Shown here: positions 6,580-7,445 of the stretch, in pieces
How the letters are laid out: the number at the start of each line of letters is the position of its first letter
Numbering within the stretch: the first letter of the stretch is position 1
Source of the DNA: Pseudomonadota bacterium
Lineage (GTDB): Bacteria > Pseudomonadota > Alphaproteobacteria > Sphingomonadales > Sphingomonadaceae
Direction of reading: 5' to 3'
Assembly: GCA_023424275.1 (NCBI GenBank)
Contig: JAFAED010000012.1
Span: forward strand, 1-7,445
Length of the DNA: 7,445 nucleotides
Translations under genes and position numbers: made by a program
Notes under the pieces: generated by a model
The model's input: the letters and a program-made list of their open reading frames with translations, nothing else
Told to the model about the DNA's origin: nothing
The model's database searches: none

Positions 6580-6680
6580 GGGATTCTCCTATAATGTGTG
6601 TGGGGGCGCTTAGCCGCCCTGAAGCCCGATGACCAGAAAAAGGAAATAGCAATCTCGGTCATGCGCGTTAGTCTCGCCGC
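6580..6680. promoter_or_regulatory. Divergent promoter region between rph and the exported-protein gene
   Basis: This 101-base gap must carry the leftward promoter for the rph operon and probably a rightward promoter for the gene at 6681. No convincing -35/-10 pair could be picked for either direction by eye. A 5-bp inverted repeat (GGGCG 6604-6608 / CGCCC 6615-6619) would lie in the rph leader. The middle (6634-6650) is A-rich and lower in GC than its surroundings. Confidence 0.5.
6585..6590 (-). promoter_or_regulatory. Strong Shine-Dalgarno sequence of rph
   Basis: On the minus strand AGGAGA stands five bases before the ATG at 6579. It is the clearest ribosome binding site of the leftward run and agrees with the conserved rph N-terminus. 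Confidence 0.75.
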
Positions 6681-7355
6681 ATGCGAAACGGCGTCGCGAT
6701 AGCGGTCACAACAGCCACATTGATAGCGATCGGCGTCGCATTGGGCACCGCGATGTCCGACAGCGCCTCGAACCGGATCAGCCGTTTCGAACAGATCATC
6801 TACCTCCGCAACACCGATCACGGCCAGTTGGCATTGTTGGGCGACTGCCCGCTTGAGCGCGAGATCATCATCGAACGCACCGGCAAAACGCGAATTAGCT
6901 GGTATGCCCAACAGCCCGATCACCATGGATGCGTGCGCGCCATAGACTTCGGGTCGGACCTTGACGAAGCAGAACGCTGGGACGAACCGAAAGTCGCGCG
7001 GATCGAGCTGGCGCTGAGCCCCGGAGACCTTGATCGGCTGATCGACAGGCTGGAGCACCTGTCGTGGAAGATCGAATGGAAAGCGCCCGAGGATCAAGGC
7101 AGTACCTATTCGACTGGATGCGAACGCAGGACATTTTCGTTTCCCGATCGGCTGTTGGCGATCACGAAAGCGGACCCCCGGATGACAACCCTGTCGGTGT
7201 ACGGCGAAGGGCGACCCGGTAGTGCTGCCTGCCTTGCAAACGAGAAAGCAAACGCGGCAGGCCTCGATGCAGCAGTCGCCCCCTTCTCACCCTTGTTGCC
7301 CGACAAATATGAGCTGCGACCCGAAGTAGCGAAGCGACTCTATCGTAGCGAATAG
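6681..7355 (+). CDS. Unrecognised small exported protein with four cysteines
   Basis: I do not recognise this 224-residue protein. Residues 4-24 form a hydrophobic stretch after one Arg, typical of a signal peptide, with a possible cleavage site after Ala24 (GTA). The rest is soluble and rich in charged residues, so a periplasmic location is likely. It has four cysteines (56, 84, 147, 184) that could make two disulphides, and motif-like parts GDCPLEREIIIERTGK (54-69) and SPGDLDRLIDRLEHLSW (113-129). The general layout faintly recalls DUF6438-type proteins, but not enough to assign it. ATG 6681 is the first start after an in-frame stop (TAG 6669-6671); no Shine-Dalgarno sequence is seen. GC in sampled lines is about 55-60%, against about 68-72% in neighbouring housekeeping genes, which may mean a recent arrival or weaker selection. 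Confidence 0.75.
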   Translation: MRNGVAIAVTTATLIAIGVALGTAMSDSASNRISRFEQIIYLRNTDHGQLALLGDCPLEREIIIERTGKTRISWYAQQPDHHGCVRAIDFGSDLDEAERWDEPKVARIELALSPGDLDRLIDRLEHLSWKIEWKAPEDQGSTYSTGCERRTFSFPDRLLAITKADPRMTTLSVYGEGRPGSAACLANEKANAAGLDAAVAPFSPLLPDKYELRPEVAKRLYRSE

Positions 7356-7359
7356 AGCA

Positions 7360-7445
7360 TCAACTCAGTCGCATACGGAAGAAATCGAGGATTTCGTCGC
7401 GCGCCTGCACCGTCGGTTGGCCCGCCTCGTCGATCAGATGGATGG
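7360..7445 (-). CDS. C-terminal end of an unidentified leftward gene (partial)
   Basis: Read leftward from the window edge, an open frame gives 27 residues, ending EILDFFRMRLS before a TGA at 7360-7362. The upstream part lies outside the window. The ending (acidic and amphipathic, finishing in DFFRxRL) is reminiscent of the last helix of some alpha/beta hydrolases, but this is too short to assign. Its stop lies four bases from the stop of the converging gene at 6681-7355, leaving no room for a separate terminator between them. Confidence 0.5.
   Translation of the reverse strand, partial: IHLIDEAGQPTVQARDEILDFFRMRLS

Noticed and set aside
4162..6594. An 810-codon open frame on the plus strand, antisense to hemW, rdgB and rph
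   Set aside because: It covers three strongly supported genes on the other strand, is arginine-rich, shows no domain motifs and crosses gene borders. Long antisense frames are expected in high-GC DNA.

Overview
The window looks like ordinary chromosomal housekeeping sequence from a high-GC alphaproteobacterium, most likely a sphingomonad (Sphingopyxis or Sphingomonas type). This rests on the protein signatures, the gene neighbourhoods and two palindromic intergenic elements that resemble, from memory, repeats scattered through sphingomonad genomes. The genus cannot be fixed without a search.

Layout. Positions 67-2866 hold a rightward run: rsmI (16S rRNA 2'-O-methyltransferase), yraN (nuclease-fold protein with a TTG start inside the rsmI stop), gshB (glutathione synthetase) and a DedA-family membrane protein. 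The gaps are short (-3, 10 and 22 bases), so this is probably one transcript. Positions 2867-3086 separate the rightward run from a leftward one and hold a nested palindromic element. Positions 3087-6579 hold the leftward run, transcribed in the order rph, rdgB, hemW, xerC. The first three are tightly packed (3- and 9-base gaps). The 106-base gap before xerC is almost filled by a second, unrelated inverted-repeat element. A 101-base divergent promoter region (6580-6680) leads to a rightward gene for an unrecognised small exported protein (6681-7355). It converges with the C-terminal end of a leftward gene cut by the window edge (7360-7445).

Functionally the genes serve RNA maturation and ribosome modification (rph, rsmI), nucleotide-pool cleaning (rdgB), thiol redox (gshB), heme delivery (hemW), envelope lipid-carrier handling (DedA family) and chromosome dimer resolution (xerC). 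I see no defence system, CRISPR array, prophage, insertion-sequence transposase, tRNA or rRNA. The items most worth a second look are the two palindromic elements flanking xerC, the way the second element supplies the xerC start region, and the lower-GC, four-cysteine exported protein next to rph.
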